A DNA stretch of 25,974 nt from positions 1-25,974 of the forward strand of contig UQCV01000031.1 of the NCBI GenBank assembly GCA_900539665.1, written 5' to 3'. A program made the position numbers and the translations under genes. Under the pieces are notes generated by a model. It searched no databases and had not been told where the DNA came from. It saw only the letters and a program-made list of their open reading frames with translations. Origin of the DNA: an uncultured Succinivibrionaceae bacterium (GTDB lineage: Bacteria > Pseudomonadota > Gammaproteobacteria > Enterobacterales > Succinivibrionaceae). Below, piece by piece: positions 8,389 through 16,220 of this stretch (positions are counted from its first letter, which is position 1; each line of letters starts with the position of its first letter).

Positions 8389-9090
8389 AATCAACAATCC
8401 AAAAATATGTCGCCACTGCAACACTAAATATCTAGGTTAACTAGTACCAAACACCGTCAACCTTAACGTATTTTGCTATGAACTAGCAGTAATAATTTGT
8501 ATTTTCTTTTATTTATTCCCACATGCACTAATTAAGAAAAAATGTGTAAAAACATCCTTAAAAGAAATACTTAATCCTGAAGAATAATGATGTAGCTTAA
8601 TTAAATGCTCCACTGACAAAAACAAGATTATTCAAAATTATACAGGCTTTACATTACATAGGGATTTAGGAGCAAAATTTCAAGAGAAAAACTGATAATA
8701 GTTAGATTTCTTTTATTTGCATTTCATGCTTTAAGTACCAACTCTTCGCTCCACTTAGTTAAGACCAATAAACCAAACCAAGCATTCATTATTATGACAC
8801 AAATTACTCAGACAACATGTGCCTTAAACAAGAAAAATTGGCACCAAATTCTATTTTTCGGCCTTTGACGGCCTAAGGTCTATGAGAGACCACCTTATTA
8901 CAAAATTTACACCTTAGATAAGCGCTATCAACTCCAAATTGCTTAGCCCCCTATCCCCATAGCTAGCCGTAGCCTTACACCATATCATGAATAATTTTCA
9001 TACCTTGGGGCTATATCGCATTTATGGAATTTAAATCCCCCGCTTAGCAAGAAGTATGTTATGATTACTACATGTACCACACAAAGGGAG
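8389..9090. other. Gene-free spacer between lon and the 9.1-9.4 kb small-gene unit
   Basis: About 700 AT-rich bases hold no open frame that I would defend on either strand. On the minus strand TTGACG (complement of 8455-8460) lies upstream of lon, but no -10 at a standard distance is convincing and no clear heat-shock promoter is visible. A small GGTCT/AGACC hairpin lies near 8878-8893. The segment 9037-9051 (CCCCCGCTTAGCAAG) nearly repeats the sequence before the nudJ promoter. Confidence 0.5.
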
Positions 9091-9094
9091 AAAT

Positions 9095-9103
9095 TGGTAC
9101 AAC
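9095..9103 (+). promoter_or_regulatory. Extended -10 promoter of the small-protein gene
   Basis: TGGTACAAC is an extended -10 (TGn plus TACAAC). It closely resembles TGGTACAAT before nudJ and TGGTAAAAT before yciB. The preceding GGGAGAA is shared with the nudJ promoter. A start near 9110 would give a leader of about 94 nt. Confidence 0.45.
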
Positions 9104-9133
9104 ATATTGTATTCCGTCTTTCATCACCACTTT

Positions 9134-9173
9134 AAACAACCATAATTTTTGCTTTGAAGCCAAATTGTTGTTT
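9134..9173 (+). promoter_or_regulatory. Leader stem-loop ahead of the 41-codon gene
   Basis: AAACAAC (9134-9140) pairs with GTTGTTT (9167-9173). Inside, AATTT (9144-9148) can pair with AAATT (9162-9166), and GC (9151-9152) with GC (9159-9160). The fold lies in the predicted 5' leader and ends about 20 nt before the strong Shine-Dalgarno. Whether it regulates anything is unknown. Confidence 0.4.
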
Positions 9174-9203
9174 AATCTCGGCCATCAGACTTAGGAGGCA
9201 ATT

Positions 9204-9329
9204 ATGAACTTCAACCAACTCATCTTAAATATCATTCTCTACTCTAAGGATGTTTTTTTGTTGTGCTTACTCCTTGGGGCTTTGTACTTAATGATAGTAA
9301 TGATCTCTGGATTAAATGCTCCTTTCTAA
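9204..9329 (+). CDS. Small single-span membrane protein (41 aa), unknown function
   Basis: I do not recognise this protein. It is a 41-codon frame with a very strong Shine-Dalgarno (AGGAGG, 5 nt before ATG). A perfect intrinsic terminator begins 28 nt after its TAA stop. The first 16 residues are amphipathic (MNFNQLILNIILYSKD). Residues 17 to about 37 form one hydrophobic helix with a GALYLM centre, and the tail is a short polar LNAPF. The promoter, structured leader, Shine-Dalgarno, frame and terminator form a self-contained monocistron, so translation is likely despite the size. It could be a regulatory small membrane protein, a toxin-like peptide or a subunit of a larger complex. Nothing in the sequence decides between these. 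Confidence 0.65.
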   Translation: MNFNQLILNIILYSKDVFLLCLLLGALYLMIVMISGLNAPF

Positions 9330-9356
9330 AAAAGTCGCTCAAAAGTAGCGAATTTC

Positions 9357-9380
9357 ACTGCCGGAATACCGGCAGTTTTT
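9357..9380 (+). terminator. Intrinsic terminator after the small membrane protein gene
   Basis: CTGCCGG (9358-9364) pairs perfectly with CCGGCAG (9369-9375) around an AATA loop and is followed by TTTTT. A weaker TCGCT/AGCGA hairpin precedes it at 9335-9351. Confidence 0.9.
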
Positions 9381-9464
9381 GTTTTCCGCGGCCGTTTTCC
9401 TAATTCTCCATGCCACTAGGCCTATATGCGCTCGCACAAGAGATGCACCATCACTAAATAATAA

Positions 9465-9473
9465 TGGTAAAAT
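9465..9473 (+). promoter_or_regulatory. Extended -10 promoter of yciB
   Basis: TGGTAAAAT matches the TGn-TAnAAT form seen at 9095 and 25026. It lies about 31 nt before the yciB ATG and has no good -35, as is common for extended -10 promoters. Confidence 0.45.
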
Positions 9474-9503
9474 AAGTTTATCTAGCACGGAGAACCTAAA
9501 TAC

Positions 9504-10181
9504 ATGAAATTCTTACTCAACATCCTTCCCGCCATTTGCTTTTTTTTAACCTACAAACTTGCCGGAGGAAACCTCATTTGGGCCACTGGGGCTATTGTTA
9601 TTTCATCTGTAATTTGCTTTGCCCTAAACTATGTGCTCTACCGCGCCATTTCAAGATTTCAGGTTGTACTTTTAACGGTACTTCTGTTATTTGCTTTGCC
9701 AACAATTTGGCTCAATGACACCAATATCATTAAACTAAAAGTTTCAGTTATAAATATTGCGTTAGCCCTCATCATCTTGGCCCTTCAATTTATCTTTAAA
9801 AAGAACATCGTAGAGGCAGTTTCTGGAGTAAAAACTCCAATTCCAACTAACTTATGGCAAAAAGCTACTATTGCTGTAGCTGGGTATCTTATTCTTTGCG
9901 CTGGTTTAAACTATATCCTAGCCTTTAAGCTCCCTGATTTATTCTCAAGTTTTTCGGCCCAAGAGGCAGAAGACCTTTGGGTAGCCTACAAGACTTATGG
10001 CAACGGCATTTTGAACTTTATTTTTGTCCTGTTAATTTCTTTTTGGATGACGAGCAAACTTTCCCCAGAACAAAAAGCTGAACTCGAAAATCTGATGAAC
10101 AAGCTAAAAGAAGCACAGAAAGCAAATAAGAAGAAATTACCCCAAAATGATGAAAAAATTAAAAACAACTCTGATATTTAA
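9504..10181 (+). CDS. yciB: YciB/IspZ family inner-membrane septation protein
   Basis: YciB (formerly intracellular septation protein A) is a polytopic inner-membrane protein linked to cell-envelope synthesis and division. The N-terminus MKFLLNILPAICFFLTYKL matches the family's FLxxLPxxxFFxxYK opening. KLKVSVINIALALIILALQF and the region LILCAGLNYILAFKLP correspond to the conserved KWKVTVI and FILCGLANIYIAFWLP blocks of E. coli YciB. About five membrane segments are visible. At 225 residues it exceeds the E. coli protein (179), mainly through a charged, Lys/Glu/Asn-rich cytoplasmic tail after residue 185. GGAG lies about 11 nt before the ATG. yciI lies downstream, as these genes are also neighbours in the E. 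coli yci/tonB region. Confidence 0.88.
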   Translation: MKFLLNILPAICFFLTYKLAGGNLIWATGAIVISSVICFALNYVLYRAISRFQVVLLTVLLLFALPTIWLNDTNIIKLKVSVINIALALIILALQFIFKKNIVEAVSGVKTPIPTNLWQKATIAVAGYLILCAGLNYILAFKLPDLFSSFSAQEAEDLWVAYKTYGNGILNFIFVLLISFWMTSKLSPEQKAELENLMNKLKEAQKANKKKLPQNDEKIKNNSDI

Positions 10182-10214
10182 CCAAACCTAGATCAAAACA
10201 TCTCATCAAGTAGG

Positions 10215-10220
10215 TATAAT
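10215..10220 (+). promoter_or_regulatory. Candidate -10 element for yciI
   Basis: A perfect TATAAT lies about 160 nt before the yciI ATG; no good -35 is seen. If used, the family A hairpin repeat at 10270-10326 would sit inside the yciI 5' leader. Confidence 0.4.
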
Positions 10221-10269
10221 CTATTAAAATAAAGCGAATTACTTGCGGTCTTGTTCACCGCTTAAGTAA

Positions 10270-10326
10270 CAGTTTATCTAAAATCTCCAAGAAGACTCCT
10301 TCCTCTTTAGGTGGTGAGTAGTTCAC
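10270..10326 (+). repeat. Dispersed hairpin repeat, family A, internal copy
   Basis: Positions 10270-10314 match the left-end copy exactly in inverted orientation (45 bp), and 10276-10314 match the right-end copy in direct orientation. It then diverges to TGAGTAGTTCAC, where the other copies have GAGATGAATTG. The GTAGTTCAC tail is reminiscent of IS200/IS605 right ends. The frame reading KISKKTPSSLGG and then stop runs through it, as through the right-end copy. No transposase adjoins it. Confidence 0.75.
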
Positions 10327-10377
10327 AAAACACCCGGTCTTGTTTTACTTAGACCTAAACTAAAAAAGGAACCAGAT

Positions 10378-10701
10378 ATGTGGTATCTGATATACGCTGA
10401 AGACGTAAAAAATTCAAATGCACTCCGTCAAGCTACTAGACCCGCTCACTTAGCAAGACTTCAAGCTTTAATTGCTGAAGGCAGATTACTCTTAGCAGGT
10501 CCAAACCCAGCTGTTGATTCCGAAAACCCTGGTGACGCTGGCTTTACCGGCTCTGCTATCATCGCTAAATTCGATAACCTTGAAGCTGCTCAGACTTGGG
10601 CGGCTGCAGATCCTTACTGGGAACACGGTGTTTATGCCGCAGGTACTGGCATTGTTAAGCCACTTAAGATTACCGCAAAAATGAACGACGCTTCATTCTA
10701 G
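10378..10701 (+). CDS. yciI: YciI family protein
   Basis: YciI is a small cytosolic protein with a ferredoxin-like fold of uncertain biochemical role. The 107-residue sequence aligns along its length with E. coli YciI: MWYLIYAEDVKNSN at the start, RPAHLARLQAL with the conserved His24, EGRLLLAGPNPAVDS, DAGFTGSAIIAKF and LEAAQTWAAADPY. It has about 9 extra residues at the C-terminus. The Shine-Dalgarno is AAGGA about 8 nt before the ATG. It lies between yciB and galU, 59 nt ahead of galU, so the two may be co-transcribed. Confidence 0.93.
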   Translation: MWYLIYAEDVKNSNALRQATRPAHLARLQALIAEGRLLLAGPNPAVDSENPGDAGFTGSAIIAKFDNLEAAQTWAAADPYWEHGVYAAGTGIVKPLKITAKMNDASF

Positions 10702-10716
10702 AATTAACCCAAGCCT

Positions 10717-10742
10717 AAAACCATTTAGATAATATTGGTTTT
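10717..10742 (+). promoter_or_regulatory. Inverted repeat between yciI and galU
   Basis: AAAACCA (10717-10723) and TGGTTTT (10736-10742) are 7-bp arms around TTTAGATAATAT, which itself contains a -10-like TAGATAAT. It could be a weak terminator for yciI, an operator over a galU promoter, or chance. Confidence 0.3.
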
Positions 10743-10760
10743 GGTGCATAGGAGAAGGAA

Positions 10761-11699
10761 ATGAATAATCTTAAAGTCAAAAAGGCAATTATCCCTGTAG
10801 CTGGGCTTGGCACTCGTATGCTTCCTGCCACTAAAGCAATTCCAAAAGAAATGCTTCCAATTGTAGACAAGCCTTTAATTCAATATGTGGTTAACGAAGC
10901 AGCTAGAGCAGGGATTGAAACTATCGTTCTAATCACCCACTCTTCCAAAAACGCTATTGAAAATCACTTTAGTAAAAGTTTTGAACTTGAAACCACTCTT
11001 GAACGCCGTATCAAGCGTCAGCTCCTCGATGATGTCCAAAACATTTGTCCACACAACATCAACATTGTGCATGTGCGCCAAGACGAAGCTTTGGGCTTAG
11101 CTCACGCCATTCGTTGTGCTGCCCCTGTGGTAGAAGGCGAACCTTTTGCTATTTTGTTGCCTGACGTTCTTATTGATGAATATCTCTCAGATCCAAGCAA
11201 AGACAATCTTGCCGAAATGGTTAAGAACTTTGAGGCCACTGGTATAAGCCAAGTTATGGTTGAAAAAGTGCCGATGGATATGGTTTCTAATTTTGGGATC
11301 GTAGATCTTGGTAACAACACTAAGAGCTTAACTCCTGGCGCCACCGCGCAAATTAAGAACTTAATTGAAAAACCAAGTATTAAAGATGCTCCATCTGATC
11401 TTGCCATCGTGGGTCGCTATGTCTTATCTCAAGAAATTTGGCCACTCTTTAAAGAAACCCCACTTGGGGCTGGTGGTGAAATTCAGCTTACCGATACCAT
11501 GCGCCTCCTCCTCCGTCACGCAGACATTCAAGCCTATGCGATGAAAGGGGTAAGTCATGACTGTGGGCGTAAGCTTGGTTATGCTGAAACCTTCGTTGAT
11601 TACGCTTTACAGCACCCAGCTATTAAGGATGAATTCCTTCAATTCCTTAAAGACAAGGTTAAAGAATTAGAAGCTAGTACTGAAGAAGCAAAAGCCTAA
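10761..11699 (+). CDS. galU: UTP--glucose-1-phosphate uridylyltransferase
   Basis: GalU makes UDP-glucose from UTP and glucose-1-phosphate, supplying LPS, capsule and galactose pathways in the cytosol. The 312-residue protein is slightly longer than E. coli GalU (302). The nucleotide-binding signature AGLGTRMLPATKAIPKEMLP spans about 14-33. QDEALGLAHAIRCA, LLPDVLID (metal-binding Asp), NFGIVD, and LIEKPS (sugar-phosphate-contacting Lys) follow. LGAGGEIQLTDTM is the family's C-terminal active-site block. The Shine-Dalgarno GGAGAAGGAA directly precedes the ATG. A strong bidirectional terminator follows the gene. Confidence 0.96.
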   Translation: MNNLKVKKAIIPVAGLGTRMLPATKAIPKEMLPIVDKPLIQYVVNEAARAGIETIVLITHSSKNAIENHFSKSFELETTLERRIKRQLLDDVQNICPHNINIVHVRQDEALGLAHAIRCAAPVVEGEPFAILLPDVLIDEYLSDPSKDNLAEMVKNFEATGISQVMVEKVPMDMVSNFGIVDLGNNTKSLTPGATAQIKNLIEKPSIKDAPSDLAIVGRYVLSQEIWPLFKETPLGAGGEIQLTDTMRLLLRHADIQAYAMKGVSHDCGRKLGYAETFVDYALQHPAIKDEFLQFLKDKVKELEASTEEAKA

Positions 11700-11791
11700 A
11701 ATGCTACGCTATTAGGTATAGTAAGAGTATAAAAAGAATTTAATTGCCCTAAGCAAATCTACAGCTTGAGGCGCTCAAACTTCAAATATTA

Positions 11792-11820
11792 AAAAGGCCG
11801 AAAATTTTTTTCGGCCTTTT
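11792..11820. terminator. Bidirectional terminator between galU and aroA
   Basis: AAAAGGCCGAAAA and TTTTCGGCCTTTT pair perfectly (11792-11804 with 11808-11820) around a TTT loop, with A and T runs at both ends. It serves the convergent galU (+) and aroA (-) transcripts. Confidence 0.9.
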
Positions 11821-11918
11821 ATTTTATGTTTTAGTTCTTTAAAACCAATTTATGTTTTAACTTAACAAGCTGCCTGTAAACTCAACTTCCCAGCTATAAT
11901 CTAGGGCTTAAACCAAAA

Positions 11919-13196
11919 CTAGTCGTGGCAAATTTCGTCAAACAAGGTAAAGAACTCAGGGAAGGTTTTTGATACACACTTAGGATCATTTATGGTCACT
12001 GGCACCATAAAACGCACTAAAGCAAAGCACATAGCCATACGATGGTCATTATAAGTATCAATAGATACGTTCGCTTTAACCGCCCCTGGAATAATCTTTA
12101 AATAGTCAGCTCCTTCTTCGCAAGCCACCCCAAGTTTCTTAAGCTCTGTAGCCATAGCGCTTAAACGATCGGTTTCCTTAACTCGCCAATTACCAACGTT
12201 ACGAATAATAGTTTCACCTTGAGCATAGAGCGCAAGTGGCACTAAGGTCATTGCAGCATCTGGAATAGCATTCAAATCAAGGTCTACCCCCTTGAGGTTA
12301 CCTTGTTCACAAGCCACAAAATCTGCCCCCATGGTAACCTTAGCGCCCATAGCTTCTAATACTTTAGTAAAGGCTAAGTCACCTTGCATCGAATCCCGCC
12401 CAATGCCAGTCACTTTAATCTGCCCGGCAATGGCCCCTGCCGCTAAAAAGTAAGAGGCCCCTGAGGCATCACCTTCAACTAAATAATTTGTTGGACTTTT
12501 GTAAGTTTGGCCACCTTTAATGACAAACTTCTTGTAATCATGATTTTCAACCTTCACCCCAAAAGTCTGCATCATCCTTAAGGTTATATCAATATAAGGC
12601 TTAGAAACAAGTTCACCCTTGATATTTAAAGTGGTATCTCCTTGAGCTAATGGAGCTGCCATTAAAAACGCAGTGATGTATTGACTAGATACAGACCCAT
12701 CGATAGAAGCTACGCCACCAGCCATAGTTTTACCGCAAAGTTTAAGTGGTGGATAGCCATCATTCTTCAAGTACTCAACTTCGGCCCCATATTCACGCAA
12801 GGCGTCAATCAAATGTTTGATTGGACGTTCTTCCATTCTTGGCTCGCCAGTCATCGTAAATTCGCCTGCCGAAAAACATAAGGCCGCGGTTAAAGGACGC
12901 ATGGCCGTGCCTGCATTACCCAAAAAAAGTTCTACTGGTTTGGATGCTTTAAAACACCCACCTAAGCCTTCCACAGTACAAACAGTGCCATCAGGAGACA
13001 CGGTTAACCTAACGCCTAAAGTTTTAAGTGCATTGAGCATGTGACGCGTATCATCACTCACTAAAAGGTTAGTTATTTTGGTGGTTCCCTTAGCTAAAGC
13101 GGCCAACAACAAAGCACGATTGGAAACGCTTTTAGAGCCAGGAAGATTAATTGTACCGGAAGCTGAAGTCTTTTTTTCTAATGCCAAGAATTCCAT
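11919..13196 (-). CDS. aroA: 3-phosphoshikimate 1-carboxyvinyltransferase (EPSP synthase)
   Basis: AroA condenses shikimate-3-phosphate with phosphoenolpyruvate in the shikimate pathway to aromatic amino acids. The 425-residue protein matches E. coli AroA (427). It has the phosphate-binding LPGSKSVSNRALLLAALA near the start (Lys22, Ser23, Arg27) and LFLGNAGTAMRPLTAAL, the class I (LGNAGTAxR) form. EGDASGASYFLAAGAI, AIPDAAMTLVPLAL (catalytic Asp), NWRVKETDRLSAM and YNDHRMAMCFAL follow. GGGA lies just upstream of the ATG and a perfect TATAAT lies about 30 nt upstream. It appears monocistronic: a terminator for the upstream chemoreceptor gene separates the two. serC and cmk, common neighbours elsewhere, are absent. 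Confidence 0.97.
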   Translation of the reverse strand: MEFLALEKKTSASGTINLPGSKSVSNRALLLAALAKGTTKITNLLVSDDTRHMLNALKTLGVRLTVSPDGTVCTVEGLGGCFKASKPVELFLGNAGTAMRPLTAALCFSAGEFTMTGEPRMEERPIKHLIDALREYGAEVEYLKNDGYPPLKLCGKTMAGGVASIDGSVSSQYITAFLMAAPLAQGDTTLNIKGELVSKPYIDITLRMMQTFGVKVENHDYKKFVIKGGQTYKSPTNYLVEGDASGASYFLAAGAIAGQIKVTGIGRDSMQGDLAFTKVLEAMGAKVTMGADFVACEQGNLKGVDLDLNAIPDAAMTLVPLALYAQGETIIRNVGNWRVKETDRLSAMATELKKLGVACEEGADYLKIIPGAVKANVSIDTYNDHRMAMCFALVRFMVPVTINDPKCVSKTFPEFFTLFDEICHD

Positions 13197-13226
13197 AAAT
13201 CCCTATCCTTAATAATAACTGTTTCT

Positions 13227-13232
13227 ATTATA
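13227..13232 (-). promoter_or_regulatory. -10 element of the aroA promoter
   Basis: A perfect TATAAT on the minus strand would place the start about 23 nt before the aroA ATG. The -35 region is weak. Confidence 0.5.
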
Positions 13233-13388
13233 CAGAAGCACAAGGTGTGATGATAGAAAAAGCACACTCTCTTAGTAAGATGCCAGCTTAAATAATTGGT
13301 TTTTATAAGCTTTCGCCCGGAGTTTTTGGGGCGTGAAAATAGGTAAACTCAAGCGAGTAAAATTTTACCGCACTAGCATTCATTACTC

Positions 13389-13422
13389 AAAAAAAAGTCC
13401 CACCAAGTTTAATGGCGGGACT
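13389..13422 (-). terminator. Terminator of the chemoreceptor gene
   Basis: On the minus strand AGTCCCGCCA pairs with TGGTGGGACT (one G-U pair), with a 7-nt loop, followed by T8. It lies about 90 nt after the receptor stop codon. Confidence 0.88.
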
Positions 13423-13509
13423 AGGAATTACACTATTGTCTAAATCAACATTCAATTAAGAATAAAGTGATTTATACAATACTGTAAGCAGGTTTAACGA
13501 AACCTCAAC

Positions 13510-15573
13510 TTACAGCTTAAATTTACTAACAATTTGAGATTGCTCTTCAGAGATGGAATTTAGAGTTTCGCTTGAGCTTCTAATATTTTGCATCCCTTCA
13601 CAGCTTTGCTCTGTCAATTCACTAATGCGATTGATGTTTTGGTTAATTTCACGAGTTGCAGTAGCCTGTTCATGGCTTGATTCCACAATCTGGGAAGTCA
13701 TCTGTTCAATAGAATGGATATAACCCATGATTTCTTCAAGTGAACTATTAGCTTTAGAAGATTGCTCCAAAGATGAATTCATTTCATCATTGCAAGTAGC
13801 AATAACTTCAACCGCATGAGTAATTGTAGCTCTCAACTCTTCAATTACCGCTGAAATAGTTTTAGTTGATTCAGAAGTACGATTAGCTAAGGTTCTAACT
13901 TCATCAGCCACAACGGCAAAACCACGTCCGTGTTCACCCGCTCTCGCCGCTTCAATGGCTGCGTTAAGCGCTAACAAATTAGTCTGCTCTGCAATCCCTC
14001 TAATCACTGAAACCACATTGCCTATCTTATCCCCCATTTCGTTAACTCTCATAATAGCCCCAGAGGTATCACGAAGTTTAGAGTCAAGAGTATGGGTGGT
14101 AGTGATATTCTTACTCATAATTTCACGACCGAGTTCGGAAATTTGAGCTACATTAGTCACTTCATCCATGGTCTTTTGCGCAGATTCAACGACTAAAGAT
14201 AAAGTCTGTTCAAGTTCAGATGTAGCAGAAGCTACCATAAAGGCTTCACGCTTTTGCACATCAAGTGATTTATTAAAAGCATCAACTACTTTACCGTTTT
14301 CACCTGAAGTTTCTTTTAACTGCTTAACAATAGCAATGATACTAGAAATAACATTACGATCGCTTTCAATTACTTCGTTGAGGCTACGCCCAATTTGAGA
14401 AAATTCATCATTACCATGAATTGCACATTTAGCCGACAAATCACCTTTGGAAATTTGAGCCATTACATTTACCAGGTTCAAAATAGGCTTTTTAATGCTA
14501 TGAACTAAACTAATGGAAACCACAATTACTAAAAGAACGACAATAATGAAACTACAGATAAAAATGTTTTGTGCTTCATCGATATTTTCGTGCACTCTAG
14601 CTGACGCAGTTTGAGAATATTTATCCGCCATTTTTTGCAAGAAGGCTAAGCGTTCTTGAGTAACCTTAATTGCATTTTCACCTTCGGCCGCTTGAGAAGT
14701 AATTTTTTCATTTTCTTGCAAATGAAGATAGGTATCGTAAAGAATTCCCTTTTTATCAGTAGTAGCTTGGTAGAGTGGCTTAAAGAACACCTGTTCCATA
14801 TCACTCTTAAATGTAGGAATTTCGACGTTTAAAGCCTCAACCTGCTGTTTAAAATCTTTAACTATCGGCACCAAATCATTAAAAGCTTTCAAAGAACTAG
14901 CAGAATCAGGTTGCTTAAAAGCCGTAAAAACCTTTTCTTCAATTTTGAAATTAATTTTATCTAAATCCAAAATCAAAGCTGATATGTAAGCGTCGTTATG
15001 GTTAGTATTTATACGTTGCAAATCCTTGTTCATTAAACTCATTAATGACTGAAATTCATTTTGACGCTTATCTATTAATTTTTTATGTTTAACGAAATCC
15101 AATCTAAGCGCAGGTAACTTTTGGGTTAAAGAAATGTATTGATTGACACGTTGCTTTACCTGCTTAATGCTAAGGAGCATTTCAGGGTCTGTAGCCTGTA
15201 AGTTTACACAGCTTTCAAGAACTTTCTCAAGCTTTGCAAGTTTAGCCTCAAGCTTTTTAATCCCTTCGGCAAAACTTGCCCCATGAGCTTTAATCCCTTC
15301 TTCAGAATCGGCCCCAATAGCATTGAGTAAATCCTGATTGACCATAAGTACTAAAACTTGAAGTTCATAAGCTTCCTTGGTGATCGGTATCGACTCTTGT
15401 TCAACATTAGAAAACGCTGAATCAATCGCCACTTGCTTACTACCTGTCCAAAACGACGAAGCCGCAAAAATAAAAATAATAAAAGCGAAAGAAATAATAA
15501 CGCGATACAGTAGAGAAATGTTGCGCGCACGACACTTACTCATTATATTTTTTAATGTTTCTTTAATATGCAT
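13510..15573 (-). CDS. Methyl-accepting chemotaxis protein, transmembrane
   Basis: This is a 687-residue chemoreceptor that would signal through CheW/CheA. TM1 is at about 22-41 and TM2 at about 337-358. Between them is a roughly 295-residue periplasmic domain predicted to be all helical. It is too long for a single four-helix bundle and compatible with a double (HBM-like) bundle, which is inference. A HAMP-type linker follows (about 359-410), then the cytoplasmic coiled coil. The hairpin tip is strongly conserved: IRGIAEQTNLLALNAAIEAA, then RAGEHGRGFAVVADEVRTLA (about 524-563). It ends in SKFKL without a CheR-binding pentapeptide such as NWETF. AAAGG precedes the ATG. No che genes are nearby. 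The ligand is unknown. Confidence 0.95.
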   Translation of the reverse strand: MHIKETLKNIMSKCRARNISLLYRVIISFAFIIFIFAASSFWTGSKQVAIDSAFSNVEQESIPITKEAYELQVLVLMVNQDLLNAIGADSEEGIKAHGASFAEGIKKLEAKLAKLEKVLESCVNLQATDPEMLLSIKQVKQRVNQYISLTQKLPALRLDFVKHKKLIDKRQNEFQSLMSLMNKDLQRINTNHNDAYISALILDLDKINFKIEEKVFTAFKQPDSASSLKAFNDLVPIVKDFKQQVEALNVEIPTFKSDMEQVFFKPLYQATTDKKGILYDTYLHLQENEKITSQAAEGENAIKVTQERLAFLQKMADKYSQTASARVHENIDEAQNIFICSFIIVVLLVIVVSISLVHSIKKPILNLVNVMAQISKGDLSAKCAIHGNDEFSQIGRSLNEVIESDRNVISSIIAIVKQLKETSGENGKVVDAFNKSLDVQKREAFMVASATSELEQTLSLVVESAQKTMDEVTNVAQISELGREIMSKNITTTHTLDSKLRDTSGAIMRVNEMGDKIGNVVSVIRGIAEQTNLLALNAAIEAARAGEHGRGFAVVADEVRTLANRTSESTKTISAVIEELRATITHAVEVIATCNDEMNSSLEQSSKANSSLEEIMGYIHSIEQMTSQIVESSHEQATATREINQNINRISELTEQSCEGMQNIRSSSETLNSISEEQSQIVSKFKL

Positions 15574-15598
15574 CGTTCAACCTTTGTTTTAACCATAA

Positions 15599-15604
15599 AT
15601 TATA
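15599..15604 (-). promoter_or_regulatory. Candidate -10 for the chemoreceptor gene
   Basis: TATAAT on the minus strand lies about 26 nt before the ATG. No good -35 and no clear sigma-28 (FliA) motif were seen. Confidence 0.35.
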
Positions 15605-16091
15605 GTAATGATAAATGGATTTTCGTGTGATATATTTTTACAAAAAAAAACGTTTTCGTCTGACTTTGTTCTTTAATATGATAAGCATGACCATAAATGA
15701 TAAATTTCAATGTAAAATTAGTGTAATAGAACACCTTTTTACATCTTTATCCCACCATTTACCGCCACTTATTTTTCCGCCTTGCTCCTAACAATCACTC
15801 TAATCCTCCAGCCTCAAAGGTTTACAACCGCCCCAAATGCCATTCTAGGTCCTTAAACTTGCATCTTAGAACCAAGTGTATTCCGTAGCTTTGCTAGTTC
15901 TCGTATTAGTATTAGTATTGGTACTATATTTAAGATTTACCTTTTAGAATATAAATATTCTTTTAAAAACTCACATTCTTAAAAAACGAATTCTTTCGTC
16001 ACCTTAAAAAACTTTAGAGACCTTAAATCGCGGTGCCTCCACGTAGTTACACTTTAAAAAATTATCTGTTAGGTTTTCGCTAAGCTACAAT
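15605..16091. other. Gene-free AT-rich spacer
   Basis: Nearly 490 bases hold no frame that I would call a gene. A short degenerate tandem repeat of TATTAG-like hexamers lies at about 15903-15922. Nothing else stands out by eye. Confidence 0.45.
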
Positions 16092-16126
16092 AAAAAAGCA
16101 ACTAAGTTAGCGACCTAGTTGCTTTT
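16092..16126 (-). terminator. Terminator after the lipoprotein gene
   Basis: On the minus strand AAAAGCAACTA pairs with TAGTTGCTTTT and runs into TTTTTT. It lies about 95 nt past the lipoprotein stop. Confidence 0.8.
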
Positions 16127-16220
16127 ACGACAATTATTTACTCGAATATGACAAGCTTGAACTCGGATATTTGGTGTTTAGAACTCAAGTTTTCTATTAC
16201 CAACCATCAAAAGCTATATT

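Larger units (their letters stand above)
13197..13509. other. Spacer between aroA and the chemoreceptor gene
   Basis: About 310 bases contain the aroA promoter (13227-13232) and the chemoreceptor terminator (13389-13422). I see no credible open frame or RNA gene in the remainder. Confidence 0.5.

Noticed and set aside
8389..8424. GTG start for lon at 8424
   Set aside because: The codon is GTG without a clear Shine-Dalgarno and lies close to the possible promoter region; ATG 8388 has GGAT upstream and starts a typical hydrophilic N-terminus.
8870..8900. Possible small RNA around the GGTCT/AGACC hairpin
   Set aside because: No promoter or terminator brackets it; the hairpin is too small to support an RNA gene call.
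15574..15720. Sigma-28 (FliA) promoter for the chemoreceptor
   Set aside because: TAAA and GACGAAAA on the minus strand are present but about 11 nt apart instead of the usual 15; not a match.
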